Shown: in pieces, positions 1 to 9,066 of the stretch
Numbering within the stretch: the stretch's first letter is position 1
Layout of the letters: each line of letters starts with the position of its first letter
DNA from: an uncultured Saprospiraceae bacterium
Lineage (GTDB): Bacteria; Bacteroidota; Bacteroidia; Chitinophagales; Saprospiraceae
Direction: 5' to 3'
Length of the DNA stretch: 64,000 nucleotides
NCBI GenBank assembly: GCA_938045585.1
Contig: CALIAU010000025.1
Location: 1-64,000 of the forward strand
Translations under genes and position numbers: made by a program
Notes under the pieces: generated by a model
What the model saw: the letters and a program-made list of their open reading frames with translations, nothing else
What the model was told of the DNA's origin: nothing
The model's database searches: none

Positions 1-1150
1 GATGACCAGGGCGTAATTTTAGGCTTACCACCCACATTTAGTGCAGTAGACTTTGATGGAGCAGGACCGGGTACATGTCTAGTATGGTACCTCAGGTATG
101 AAGATGGCTTAACAGGCTTAGAGCCAGGGAATAATGCTACAACAGACTTAGAAGGATGTTATGATCTATCGAATTCAGTTGAAGTAAATAGAATTCAGCC
201 AGATGGGGGTACTCTAGAGGGTGGACCATTTGAGTTCTGTGTAGGTGATGGTGAAGCGGATAATATTCCAGCGGGAGCTATCACAGTAGTTGGCGGAATG
301 GGAAGCAATGCACAATGGGTTATCACAGATGACCAGGGCGTAATTTTAGGCTTACCACCCACATTTAGTGCAGTAGACTTTGATGGAGCAGGACCAGGTA
401 CATGTTTAGTATGGTACCTAAGATATGAAGATGGCTTAACAGGATTAGAGCCAGGGAATAATGCTACAACAGACTTAGAAGGATGTTATGACTTATCGAA
501 TTCAATCGCAGTTGTAAGAAATCAGCCAGATGGCGGTACTCTAGAAGGTGGACCATTTGAGTTCTGTGTAGGTGATGGCGAACCGGATAATATTCCAGCA
601 GACGCTATTACAGTAGTTGGCGGAATGGGAAGCAATGCACAATGGGTTATCACAGATGACCAGGGCGTAATCTTAGGCTTACCACCTACATTTAGTTTAG
701 TAGACTTTGATGGAGCAGGCCCAGGTACATGTCTAGTATGGTACCTAAGGTATGAAGATGGTTTAACAGGATTAGAGCCAGGGAATAATGCAACTACGGA
801 CTTAGAAGGATGTTATGACTTATCGAATTCAATCGCAGTTGTAAGAAACCAGCCTGATGGCGGAACTATAACAGGAGGACCATATGAGTTCTGTGTAGAT
901 GGTGTTCCTGATTTTGTGTCAGGTGTTACGTTGAGTGGAAATGAAGGAGCTAATAATCAATGGGTTATTACTGACGATCAGGGTCTAATCTTAGGCTTAC
1001 CACCAATGCCAAGTGTTGTCGATTTTGATGGCGCAGGAGCAGGTGTTTGCTTTATCTATCACATTAGTTATGCTGATGGTCTAAGTGGCTTATCCGCAGG
1101 AGAATATCTAGCAGATGTAGATGGATGTTATGACTTGTCTAACTTTATTA
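1..1150 (+). repeat. In-frame 327-bp tandem repeats in adhesin gene
   Basis: The codons for DDQG start at 1, 328, 655 and 973, giving spacings of 327, 327 and 318 bases. The first three copies are nearly identical at DNA level, differing at scattered, partly synonymous bases; the fourth is clearly diverged. The array probably continues to the left of the window. Confidence 0.9.
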
Positions 1151-2952
1151 TGGTAACAAGGAACGCACCAGGAGAAGGCGGTTGTCCAGATGATATGGGA
1201 GGAGATTGTGAAGTTATACATGTAGAAAATTTTGACGATGGTTATGGTTTTTGGAATGATGGAGGTAGCGACTGTTCACTATTTGGATGGCCTACAGATA
1301 GTTCTAATCCAGCCGTTAGAATACGTGATAATTCTTCATCAAGTAATACGTTTACAAACAATATTAATCTTAGCAATAGTACAAGTTTAGAAGTAAGTTT
1401 TGACTACTATGCTATAAGTATGGAAACGGGAGAAGATTTCTTCTTAGAGTACTCTCTGAATGGAGGTGCATCTTGGATCATTGCTGAGCAATGGGTGAGA
1501 GGTATAGATTTTAATAATAATCAAGAAACTTCTGGTTTTGCTGTCATTATGGATAATTTCACTAGTAATACTAGACTGAGATTTAGAAATGATGCAAGTG
1601 TAGACAATGATAGAATTTTCCTTGATAATATTGTAATATCAGATTGTTCAACTGATAATGATGTTTGTACAGGAGCGATTACAGATATTGAAATCAATCT
1701 TCAAAATGGAACGCCATTATTTTCATTTATGGATGGCGAGGTATTCCCACTTTCATTGTTTGAGGATTCAGACATTAGAATCAGAGCTACAGCAACGGGA
1801 GAACACGAAAGTCTAGTATTTAATATAGTTAGACCAGATGGTGTTTCTTATAACGTTGAAAATTTTGTGACCTATGATTCACATCAGTTCTGGGTAGTAC
1901 CTGGTACGTATACAGTGACTGCGCAATTGTATCAAGATGGAAATGGAACTGGTCAGTTATGTGACGAGCAGACCATTAGCTTTATTGTAGAAGATGATAC
2001 ATGCACAGGAGCGATTACAGATATTGAAATCAATCTTCAAAATGGAACGCCATTATTTTCATTCACAGATGGCGAGGTATTCCCACTTTCATTATTTGAA
2101 GATTCAGACATTAGAATCAGAGCTACAGCGACGGGAGAACACGAAAGTCTAGTATTTAATATAGTTAGACCAGATGGTGTTTCCTATAACATTGAGAATT
2201 TTGTGACCTATGATTCACATCAGTTCTGGGTAGTACCTGGTACGTATACAGTAAATACAGAATTATATCAAGATGCTAACGGGACAGGAGAATTATGTGA
2301 TGCACAGACTATAACGTTTGTTGTAGAGGACGATAGCAATGCATGTTCTGGTATGATTACTGAACTCCTATTAAATCCGCAAACAGGTGCGCCACTCATT
2401 TCGCTTACTGATGGTGATGTATTCTGTGCAGATGACTTCGCTGCGCACGATGTAAGAATTAGAGCAGCAGTAACTGGAGAGCATGAAAGTCTAGAGTTTT
2501 ATATAACTAGGCCGAATGGTACTACTAGCAATGTTGAGAATATTGTTACGTATGATTCTAATCAATTCTGGGCAACTACTCCTGGCGTATATACGATCAA
2601 TACACAGTTATATAAAGATCCAAATGCAACAGGTGATTTATGTGACGAAGCAACACTTTCGTTTACGATACTAGCGTCAGACGATTGTGATGAAGGAGCT
2701 CAAGAAGAAGAAGATGACTTTATGTTACGTACTGAAATGGAAGCATCTGTAATTTCAGTATATCCAAACCCTGCTACAAGTGTTCTAAACATAAGTGGGC
2801 TTAAGGATAAGACATATCAGGTGCTTGATATTACAGGAAAGCTTGTTAAATCTAAGAGCAATGAGCAAACTTTAAATGTACAAGATCTTGAAAAGGGTAC
2901 ATACATATTGCGCATGAGCGATGGTTCAACAACACGATTTATAAAACTATAG
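1..2952 (+). CDS. Repeat-rich T9SS-sorted surface adhesin, 5' end outside window
   Basis: The reading frame is open from base 1, so the start lies upstream; the ATG at 298 is internal to a repeat. The visible 983 codons hold four copies of an approximately 109-residue module (core TDDQGVILGLPP, then DFDGAG, a YEDGL segment and GCYDLSN) beginning near 1, 328, 655 and 973. A jelly-roll/MAM-like domain follows near 1210-1650 (ENFDDGYGFW, FDYYAIS, IFLDNIVIS). Next come three copies of a module of about 112 residues (TGEHESL, TYDS.QFW) at about 1663-2690. The end, about 2750-2949, is a type A T9SS sorting domain (VYPNPATSVLNISG ... GTYILRMSDG). Paired cysteines in each module fit a secreted protein. 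Such modules are common in Bacteroidota surface proteins; the ligand is unknown. Confidence 0.9.
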   Translation, partial: DDQGVILGLPPTFSAVDFDGAGPGTCLVWYLRYEDGLTGLEPGNNATTDLEGCYDLSNSVEVNRIQPDGGTLEGGPFEFCVGDGEADNIPAGAITVVGGMGSNAQWVITDDQGVILGLPPTFSAVDFDGAGPGTCLVWYLRYEDGLTGLEPGNNATTDLEGCYDLSNSIAVVRNQPDGGTLEGGPFEFCVGDGEPDNIPADAITVVGGMGSNAQWVITDDQGVILGLPPTFSLVDFDGAGPGTCLVWYLRYEDGLTGLEPGNNATTDLEGCYDLSNSIAVVRNQPDGGTITGGPYEFCVDGVPDFVSGVTLSGNEGANNQWVITDDQGLILGLPPMPSVVDFDGAGAGVCFIYHISYADGLSGLSAGEYLADVDGCYDLSNFIMVTRNAPGEGGCPDDMGGDCEVIHVENFDDGYGFWNDGGSDCSLFGWPTDSSNPAVRIRDNSSSSNTFTNNINLSNSTSLEVSFDYYAISMETGEDFFLEYSLNGGASWIIAEQWVRGIDFNNNQETSGFAVIMDNFTSNTRLRFRNDASVDNDRIFLDNIVISDCSTDNDVCTGAITDIEINLQNGTPLFSFMDGEVFPLSLFEDSDIRIRATATGEHESLVFNIVRPDGVSYNVENFVTYDSHQFWVVPGTYTVTAQLYQDGNGTGQLCDEQTISFIVEDDTCTGAITDIEINLQNGTPLFSFTDGEVFPLSLFEDSDIRIRATATGEHESLVFNIVRPDGVSYNIENFVTYDSHQFWVVPGTYTVNTELYQDANGTGELCDAQTITFVVEDDSNACSGMITELLLNPQTGAPLISLTDGDVFCADDFAAHDVRIRAAVTGEHESLEFYITRPNGTTSNVENIVTYDSNQFWATTPGVYTINTQLYKDPNATGDLCDEATLSFTILASDDCDEGAQEEEDDFMLRTEMEASVISVYPNPATSVLNISGLKDKTYQVLDITGKLVKSKSNEQTLNVQDLEKGTYILRMSDGSTTRFIKL
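1663..2690 (+). repeat. Three in-frame repeats of about 336 bp
   Basis: The equivalent TGAIT/SGMIT codons lie at 1669, 2005 and 2347. The first two copies, spaced 336 bases, are almost identical in DNA; the third, 342 bases on, is diverged. Each encodes one beta-rich module of about 112 residues ahead of the sorting domain. Confidence 0.85.
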
Positions 2953-2963
2953 GTTCATTGACG

Positions 2964-2996
2964 AAGCCAGTACATAAATAATTTATGTGCTGGCTT
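2964..2996 (+). terminator. Long hairpin after adhesin gene
   Basis: AAGCCAGTACATAAAT (2964-2979) pairs with ATTTATGTGCTGGCTT (2981-2996), with one G-T wobble. It lies 12 bases after the adhesin stop. The T-run after it is weak, so it may work together with the next hairpin. Confidence 0.6.
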
Positions 2997-3033
2997 TACA
3001 TGTTCGTAAAACTTATACTAGAATTGAGAAACT

Positions 3034-3073
3034 AGAGCGAAGGCCTTTGTAATAAGGTTTTCGCTCTTTTTTT
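3034..3073 (+). terminator. Rho-independent terminator
   Basis: AGAGCGAA (3034-3041) pairs with TTCGCTCT (3060-3067), with an inner CCTT/AAGG pairing, followed by a T-run to 3073. This is a classic intrinsic terminator for the adhesin transcript. Confidence 0.8.
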
Positions 3074-3190
3074 GTTTTAGAAGCAAAACATGCCTATAAC
3101 TATGGAAGCTATATCCCGTTTATTATATGAGCTACTCTAAATTATTCCAATTAAAAATGTAGATTAGCATTAGTTAAAATACAATGAATA

Positions 3191-3538
3191 ATGGCTTATA
3201 TCATAGAAGAATTTAAGAATTACAAGGTTACTCTATTTAGTCGATCTGCTGAAGGTGAGAAAACAGATTATGGTATCCAGTTTAGAATTCCATCAGGAAG
3301 AGTTGTCCTCCGTTTTACAAGAGACCTTCAAAAAGACAATGTTGTTTTAGAAAAGAATAATCTTAAGGTATTTATGATTTACCTACGTGTAGAAAAGTAT
3401 GCTTCATTTATAGATATCATGCGCAATGAAGGACCTCTTTATTTTTATTATGATGACGAAACTAAGGAAGCCTATGTCACCACTTCTGATGAACCTGTAG
3501 GAGAAGGTGAGTGGGTAAATGGTCAGCCTCCAGTTTAG
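3191..3538 (+). CDS. Hypothetical protein, 115 aa
   Basis: I do not recognise the family. The protein is soluble-looking, without a signal peptide or membrane segment, and of mixed alpha/beta composition (IQFRIPSGRVVLRF, then acidic YYDDETKEAYVTTSDEP). It starts with ATG after a terminator and ends 38 bases before bioY, so the two may be co-transcribed. Codon usage and amino acid composition look normal for the neighbours, which supports a real gene. Confidence 0.7.
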   Translation: MAYIIEEFKNYKVTLFSRSAEGEKTDYGIQFRIPSGRVVLRFTRDLQKDNVVLEKNNLKVFMIYLRVEKYASFIDIMRNEGPLYFYYDDETKEAYVTTSDEPVGEGEWVNGQPPV

Positions 3539-3576
3539 GAGTGTCATACTTTTTTTAATCCATAAGGCTAATTAAC

Positions 3577-4107
3577 ATGCCAAACATCAAACAGGCGTTT
3601 AAAATTTTACTTGGCCTCATTGCACTAGTTATTGGGTCTTATGTAGATTTTAATATTCCATTCAGCAGATTAGAAATTCCTATCTCTTTACAGAGTTTGG
3701 TTGTGCTTTTGATAGCTTACTTTCTAGGTAAAGCTGACGGAATGATAGTCATCTTAGCCTACCTTATCTTAGGAGCCTTGGGTCTTCCAGTTTTCGCAGA
3801 TGGGAATTCAGGTGTTTCCGTTTTAATGGGTAATTCTGCAGGCTATCTTTTCGGTTTCCTTATGGCAGTGATTATCCTTGAAAGTGTATTCCATGCATGG
3901 AAATACAGTTTTGTGAAGATTTGTATGTATATGACTATCGGTACAGCTATTATATTACTGTCGGGAGGGTTACGTTTACTTCTTGTTTATGATCCTGCTA
4001 CAACATGGAAACATGGTATTCAACCCTTCTTAGCAGGTGGTTTTATTAAGATATTAGTAGGATCTACGGTCGCATTTTATCTAAAATCACACAGATTTAG
4101 GGGATAA
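3577..4107 (+). CDS. bioY: Biotin transporter BioY-family protein
   Basis: This 176-residue integral membrane protein has about six hydrophobic segments. It matches the BioY substrate-binding (S) component of ECF-type biotin transporters: the early IPISLQSLVVLL motif, the GLPVFADGNSGVSVLMG motif and the GYLFGF motif are all visible. BioY binds biotin in the inner membrane and works alone or with a shared energising module. No ECF ATPase genes lie nearby. It follows a small hypothetical gene by 38 bases. Confidence 0.88.
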   Translation: MPNIKQAFKILLGLIALVIGSYVDFNIPFSRLEIPISLQSLVVLLIAYFLGKADGMIVILAYLILGALGLPVFADGNSGVSVLMGNSAGYLFGFLMAVIILESVFHAWKYSFVKICMYMTIGTAIILLSGGLRLLLVYDPATTWKHGIQPFLAGGFIKILVGSTVAFYLKSHRFRG

Positions 4108-4190
4108 CCCTGAAATACTGGGCACTGATTTCGCTCTAATTCTAGAGTCGTTTTTCTTATATTCGCATAAAATTTAATTAATCTACAATT

Positions 4191-5036
4191 ATGAAAAAAT
4201 TATTGATGTTAACATTGGCAGTGGCACTTTGTTACTGTGTTGATGCGCAGATTAAAACACCTGCAGCTTCCACCTCGGCTAAAATTATGCAAACAGTTGG
4301 TTTGACTGACTTTACTGTAGAATATTCAAGACCTAATATGAAGGGTCGTAAAATATTCTCAGCTGATGGACTTGTTCCTTATGGCAAAATGTGGAGAACT
4401 GGAGCAAATCAAGCAACTAAAATAACTATTGCAGACGATGTAATGGTTGGTGATTCAAAGTTAGCTGCGGGTACGTATGCTATTACTACAGTTCCAACTG
4501 CAGCAAGTTGGACAGTACATTTTTATGAACATAATTCTACTAGTTGGTCATCTTACACAGAAGCAACTCCGGTTGCAGCTGTAAAAGTTTCTCCTATGAG
4601 TTCTAACTGTTCTGTTGAAACGTACAGAATGAGTTTTGAGAATGTTACAGACACTTCTGCTGATCTTGTAATGGCATGGGAGAATACTTCTGTACCTGTT
4701 AAATTTACAGTGGATGTAGACGAAAGAGTAATGAAGAATATTGAGCAAGTACTTGCTGGACCATCAGGTAATGATTATTACAATGCAGCATCTTATTACC
4801 ATACATCAGGTAAGGATAAAATGAAAGCATTAGAGCTTATCCAAAAGGCTACAAATGTAGACAAGCCAAAATTCTGGCAGGTGAGAAGAGAAGCTTTGAT
4901 TTTAGCTGATATGGGTAAATTTGCTGAGGCTATCAAAGCAGCTGATAAATCTATGCAGTTAGCAAAGGCAGCAGGAAATGATGGCTATGTGAAGATGAAT
5001 AAAGAGTCTATTGCAGCTTGGGCAATGAAAAAATAG
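4191..5036 (+). CDS. DUF2911 domain secreted protein
   Basis: This 281-residue protein has an N-terminal signal peptide (MKKLLMLTLAVALCYCVDAQ). The DUF2911 region covers about residues 25-170 and shows the usual VEYSRPNMKGRKIF, VPYGKMWRTGANQAT and AGTYAITTVP motifs. The C-terminal 80 residues are alpha-helical and TPR-like (KALELIQKATNVDKPKFWQ). The domain is common in Bacteroidota and its biochemical role is not established. The gene has its own terminator and appears monocistronic. Confidence 0.88.
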   Translation: MKKLLMLTLAVALCYCVDAQIKTPAASTSAKIMQTVGLTDFTVEYSRPNMKGRKIFSADGLVPYGKMWRTGANQATKITIADDVMVGDSKLAAGTYAITTVPTAASWTVHFYEHNSTSWSSYTEATPVAAVKVSPMSSNCSVETYRMSFENVTDTSADLVMAWENTSVPVKFTVDVDERVMKNIEQVLAGPSGNDYYNAASYYHTSGKDKMKALELIQKATNVDKPKFWQVRREALILADMGKFAEAIKAADKSMQLAKAAGNDGYVKMNKESIAAWAMKK

Positions 5037-5055
5037 TCTTGCACTCTAGAATATA

Positions 5056-5086
5056 AAAAAGGCTTCGCTACAGCGAAGCCTTTTTT
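5056..5086. terminator. Bidirectional terminator
   Basis: GGCTTCGCT and AGCGAAGCC pair with a 2-base loop (5061-5080), flanked by an A-run before and a T-run after. It sits between the convergent DUF2911 (+) and DUF2807-like (-) genes and should serve both. Confidence 0.88.
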
Positions 5087-5114
5087 GTTTTACACTTCTT
5101 TGAAGTGCGTACTC

Positions 5115-6008
5115 TTAGTTAAATAAAGATACCACTGTATTTTCATCTTCTTCTTTTATAGTAACTAACAATTCGCGTTTACCGAACTTTTTCTCTTCAA
5201 AGATTTGAGTTCCCACTGACCATTTTTCAGATTTGTTTGTTTTAGGAAACATAGAAAAACCATAGCTAAAAGTGCTCCCATCTTTTTTAGGACCTACTAC
5301 GACGAAGTGCTTTCTTCTAAACGAATTATTTCTAATTTTAAATTCGATGTATCTCAAATCAGGATTTGGAGCATAGGATAGTCTATTAGAATTCTCATAT
5401 TCTCCTTCTGTGGCAATATATTCTTCTGGCTCTTCTTCTAATATGATACGATCATCATTCTTATATTTTGTTTCAATCTTTCTGACCTTTCCCAATCGAA
5501 CTTTGGAATCTTCTAAGGCTGAAATATTAATTTCGTCGATTGCCAAATCTTGTAATTCTAAGTCTGTTCCGCTGGTAAGTACCCTTAGATTTTCTACCTG
5601 ACCCTCTGCTATTATCTTACCCACATTACCCTCAAGTCGCAGTTTGTTAGCTTTCACATGTACTAATTTGCTTGTACTGTGTGTGCCTTGAAAAATTCTC
5701 TTGAGTGCTGGCGAACCAATACGAATCTGAGGTAATTGCTTTGGTTCTATCCATTTCTTTTGATCCAGAGTAAGTCTTCCACTAATAAATGAAATACCAA
5801 CATGTTCTATGAGGTTTTCGTCTATTTTGATTTGTATTGTTTCTTCAGCACTATAATCCAAAATGATATCTGCATTTAGCTGAATATCTATGCTTGTTAA
5901 TCCTTTTACACTTTGAGAAAATTCGACCATTTTGCCATTGCCATATATTTGGGACTGAGCTGCGTTATAAGTAATGATGCATAAAATTACGAGTAAGACA
6001 TTTTTCAT
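5115..6008 (-). CDS. DUF2807-like secreted protein
   Basis: This 297-residue protein has a signal peptide (MKNVLLVILCIITYNAAQSQ). Residues 25-195 form a repetitive beta-strand region resembling the DUF2807 head domain (putative auto-transporter adhesin head, GIN fold): GLTSIDIQLNADIILDYS, LRLEGNVGKIIAEGQ and VRLGKVRKIE. The C-terminal third is charged and of unknown type. Two direct repeats lie in its upstream region, next to an AraC-type regulator gene, which hints at regulation. Confidence 0.7.
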   Translation of the reverse strand: MKNVLLVILCIITYNAAQSQIYGNGKMVEFSQSVKGLTSIDIQLNADIILDYSAEETIQIKIDENLIEHVGISFISGRLTLDQKKWIEPKQLPQIRIGSPALKRIFQGTHSTSKLVHVKANKLRLEGNVGKIIAEGQVENLRVLTSGTDLELQDLAIDEINISALEDSKVRLGKVRKIETKYKNDDRIILEEEPEEYIATEGEYENSNRLSYAPNPDLRYIEFKIRNNSFRRKHFVVVGPKKDGSTFSYGFSMFPKTNKSEKWSVGTQIFEEKKFGKRELLVTIKEEDENTVVSLFN

Positions 6009-6064
6009 TATTTAAATTTTTTGATGAATAATATCTCAAAGATGGACCAAGAACAAAGGGGGAG

Positions 6065-6119
6065 CGTCTCAAATGATATAGATGGAGTCTTAGATAATTT
6101 TTGACACGTCTCAAATCAT
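6065..6119 (-). promoter_or_regulatory. Two 13-bp direct repeats, possible operator
   Basis: CGTCTCAAATGAT (6065-6077) and CGTCTCAAATCAT (6107-6119) are 42 bases apart, close to four helical turns. They lie upstream of the DUF2807-like gene and just after the AraC-type regulator gene. An operator role is inferred, not shown. Confidence 0.4.
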
Positions 6120-6155
6120 CTAAGAAGTTGAAATTCAAAGCTTTATATTTTTAGA

Positions 6156-7310
6156 TTATTTCCGAAAAGAAGAAGGAGAAGAGCCTGCTAACTTCTTGAA
6201 TACCCGATTAAATGTTGCCTTACTATTAAAACCTGCGTCTAAGGCTATCGCCAGAATGGAAAGATGAGCCGTGTCAGGACTAGAAATTCTTTCTTTGACC
6301 AGTTCCACTCGATACTGATTGACAAAATCATTAAAATTCTGTCCCGCAGCAATATTTATAATCTTTGACAATTGAGAAGGCGGATGACCAGAACGTTGAG
6401 AAAGAGAACGTAGACTTAGAGATGGATCTAAAAAGAGTTGTTCACTGCTCATGAGAAGCTTGAGAGATTCTAACTCTTCCAAGTAGTGTGTTTTATCCAA
6501 GTTTTGAAACCTTGATTTTTCCAAGCTGTTAGTTTCTTCTAGATCCATAGATAGATCTGGAAGGGATTCAGTTGAGGTAAAATATCCCTTTACGCCTAAG
6601 TAAATGACAACAAGAATAGAGAAGAACTGGAACCACCATTCCTCTGTCCAATGCAGGTCAAGGATGAAACCATCTGTGATAGATTGCAATACATCATAAA
6701 TGAACAGAAAACTAAATAGATATAAGAAGTTACGTAACCATTTTAATTCATATTTATAGGTATTGGAAAAATGATGTATGAGCGACGTCCTATATTTAGA
6801 ATACATACGAAAGGAAAGAAAAAGATATAGAGCTAATTGAATTGTATGTATAGTTGTGACTGTTGTCCAGTACTTAAAGCCCAGACTCTCTTTCAACACG
6901 CCGTTGAAAGTGTCGTCAAAACCAGCTTGCTGGCTATCATAGATATAGATGTAGATATTCCAAAGTACATAGACTAGGACGGGTATAAAATGCAGGAGGT
7001 CTTTCTTATTAAACTTACTATTCTTATCAACACAGGAACGTATATATAAATAAATCAAAGGTCCTGTTGCTAGCGCAAGAGAAATCAGATAGTAATTGAT
7101 TTTGGAATTTCTAAAGGTATCGTACCAACCCATAAAGCCGATGGTATAGGTAGTTCTATGGTAGCAGGTAATAAGGAGTAACATGGCTAATAGGAGGTAA
7201 GATCTATTTGTCATTTTCATTGCTTTACCAAGCAATAAAAATGACAAAATGATACCCTGGCTAACTAATACAAGTAGGGGAGTCGAATACAAATTAAAAT
7301 CAGGAAACAT
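6156..7310 (-). CDS. Membrane-anchored AraC-family regulator
   Basis: Of 384 residues, about 1-250 form a multi-helix membrane domain of roughly seven segments. The C-terminal 100 residues form an AraC-type double helix-turn-helix (LSLRSLSQRSGHPPSQLSKI; AIALDAGFNSKATFNRVFKK; GSSPSSFRK end). This architecture is frequent in Bacteroidota, where membrane signals are thought to control DNA binding directly. The ligand and targets are unknown; the DUF2807-like gene downstream is a candidate target. Confidence 0.88.
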   Translation of the reverse strand: MFPDFNLYSTPLLVLVSQGIILSFLLLGKAMKMTNRSYLLLAMLLLITCYHRTTYTIGFMGWYDTFRNSKINYYLISLALATGPLIYLYIRSCVDKNSKFNKKDLLHFIPVLVYVLWNIYIYIYDSQQAGFDDTFNGVLKESLGFKYWTTVTTIHTIQLALYLFLSFRMYSKYRTSLIHHFSNTYKYELKWLRNFLYLFSFLFIYDVLQSITDGFILDLHWTEEWWFQFFSILVVIYLGVKGYFTSTESLPDLSMDLEETNSLEKSRFQNLDKTHYLEELESLKLLMSSEQLFLDPSLSLRSLSQRSGHPPSQLSKIINIAAGQNFNDFVNQYRVELVKERISSPDTAHLSILAIALDAGFNSKATFNRVFKKLAGSSPSSFRK

Positions 7311-7363
7311 ATCTACAAGATATGTTTTCTGATTTTAATAAGCATGAGCAGTTTTGAATAAAC

Positions 7364-8845
7364 TTATCTCTGAACAAGAAACTTAAAGAACTCTTTGGCA
7401 CCGGAAGAATTTTCCAAGGACAGAAAATATATGCCTGACTGCCACCCAGTTGTGGATAGAGACATGCCAGTATCCAAGGACTGGCTTTTACTTGCAAAAA
7501 CTAATTTCTGATCCGCCGAAAGCACTTGAACATTATATAACTGTTTCTTTGCCACTTCTATTCGTACAAAATCTATACTTGGGTTAGGGTAGATGCTAAG
7601 TCCAAAATCTACTTCTTGATTATTTGTGTGAGTAGATATAGCACCAAATTCCTGAGCACCCATATCTATCGTACCATAATCAGAGCGTAATTTTTTGTCA
7701 ATATCGTACATAAGTTCATCTCCTAAGTCTTCTCCCTGGTCTACAAGAGAAGTGACCATACCCGCTAAACGTAAATCTCCTGCCTCTAAATCCACAAACC
7801 AATCATCAGAGACTGTCTCTAGATTTGATCGCACATCTGCTTCTCCGCCATTTCTAGAAGTAATTCTCTTATTAGTTATGTTGTTGACAATTTCCACTCC
7901 CGTAGTTGCTTCAAATCTATATTCGATAGCATTCGGATAGTCTATGTAAATACTATTGTTATACACACGCGTGTCTGGTGATGTTTCTAAACCTATGCCC
8001 ACATCATCAAAATCATGATGCCCATCATTATATATCATGTTGTTTCTAATGATGCCACCTGTATTTCCAGAACTTCCCAGACCAAAACCAATTCCTCTGT
8101 CACAATTATAAATATGGTTTCGTTCCACAATAGCATTTGACGAATTATTCCAAAAATGGATGGCATGCTCTGCTAAACGCATAGATGGACTTGCAATATT
8201 TTTAAATACATTATCACGTACAGTCCAATCGTCTCCATCATGAATGTCTAAACCGCCTATATAATATTGCGGACCAACACCTGCTGTATATTCAAAAAGG
8301 CTGCACTGTACAGTGCCCTTTTCTGCGCCACCACCTCCAGAAGTTCCTTTGAGTAGTTGCTCAAACGCATCTTGAATTTTTACATTATGTACAAATAGAT
8401 TATCTCCTGAAACAGAAATGCCATGATTAGAAACACCTCTGATTGTCAGATCAGCAATAGTAATATTATCGCCCACTGCAGAAATACCTATTTCAGTTCC
8501 AGTTTGGCTTATCATACCTGTTCCAGTAAGTATAACAGCATCTCTGTTTCCAGAGACTGATCTAAAAACAACATTACTTGCCGTTATATAAGGGTAGGAG
8601 GCAGTACTCGCAATTTGGTAGGTACCGTCTTCTATAAGAATAGTTAGATTTCCTCCGCTCTGGTTTGCAGTAGAAATGGCGGATCTTAGTTCTGATGTAG
8701 TTGCTACTTGTATAATATCTCCAACGACTAGATCACTTGGTTCTACAGTATTTGTTTCTACCTCTTGTATGGTACAGGGACATTCTTGTGCACCTAATTG
8801 GAAGGAAAATGAGAGGAATGTTAGGAAAAGGAGTACAGTTTTCAT
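7364..8845 (-). CDS. T9SS-sorted right-handed beta-helix protein
   Basis: This 493-residue protein has a signal peptide (MKTVLLFLTFLSFSFQLGAQ). About residues 45-330 form a right-handed parallel beta-helix of the pectate-lyase/chondroitinase-B type, with repeated short strands and Asn ladders (NNITIADLTIRGVSNHGISV-like turns, NHIYNCDRGIGFG, NNMIYNDGHHD). The last 75 residues are a type A sorting domain (SIYPNPSIDFVRIEV ... GIYFLSLENSSG). The fold suggests polysaccharide binding or cleavage, but no catalytic residues could be assigned. Confidence 0.87.
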   Translation of the reverse strand: MKTVLLFLTFLSFSFQLGAQECPCTIQEVETNTVEPSDLVVGDIIQVATTSELRSAISTANQSGGNLTILIEDGTYQIASTASYPYITASNVVFRSVSGNRDAVILTGTGMISQTGTEIGISAVGDNITIADLTIRGVSNHGISVSGDNLFVHNVKIQDAFEQLLKGTSGGGGAEKGTVQCSLFEYTAGVGPQYYIGGLDIHDGDDWTVRDNVFKNIASPSMRLAEHAIHFWNNSSNAIVERNHIYNCDRGIGFGLGSSGNTGGIIRNNMIYNDGHHDFDDVGIGLETSPDTRVYNNSIYIDYPNAIEYRFEATTGVEIVNNITNKRITSRNGGEADVRSNLETVSDDWFVDLEAGDLRLAGMVTSLVDQGEDLGDELMYDIDKKLRSDYGTIDMGAQEFGAISTHTNNQEVDFGLSIYPNPSIDFVRIEVAKKQLYNVQVLSADQKLVFASKSQSLDTGMSLSTTGWQSGIYFLSLENSSGAKEFFKFLVQR

Positions 8846-8956
8846 CTTAAATTTTTTTAGGGTGTGTAAAAAGGATGATCTACTGCTACATGTAAGTTAG
8901 TGAAAATTAATCAGAAATTAAACATTATACATACAATGTCCCCTTTCATCTCATTC

Positions 8957-9066
8957 TTCCGTTCTTCCGTTAGTCCGTTAGTCCGTTAGTCCGTTAGTCT
9001 GTTCTTCCGTTAGTCCGTTAGTCCGTTAGTCCGTTCGTCTGCTCCGTCCTGCCTGCAGGCAAGCCG
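8957..9066. repeat. TCCGTTAG octamer array plus GC-rich hairpin
   Basis: Tandem octamers TCCGTTAG build a 40-base unit at 8961-9000, which is duplicated at 9001-9040 with one mismatch. It is followed by CCTGCCTGCAGGCAAG (about 9049-9064). The element fills the gap between the symporter stop and the beta-helix gene start. It does not code for protein in any convincing frame. Confidence 0.85.

Noticed and set aside
298-2952. ATG at 298 as the start of the first gene
   Set aside because: The frame is open to base 1 and the residues before 298 continue the same repeat module, so the start is outside the window.
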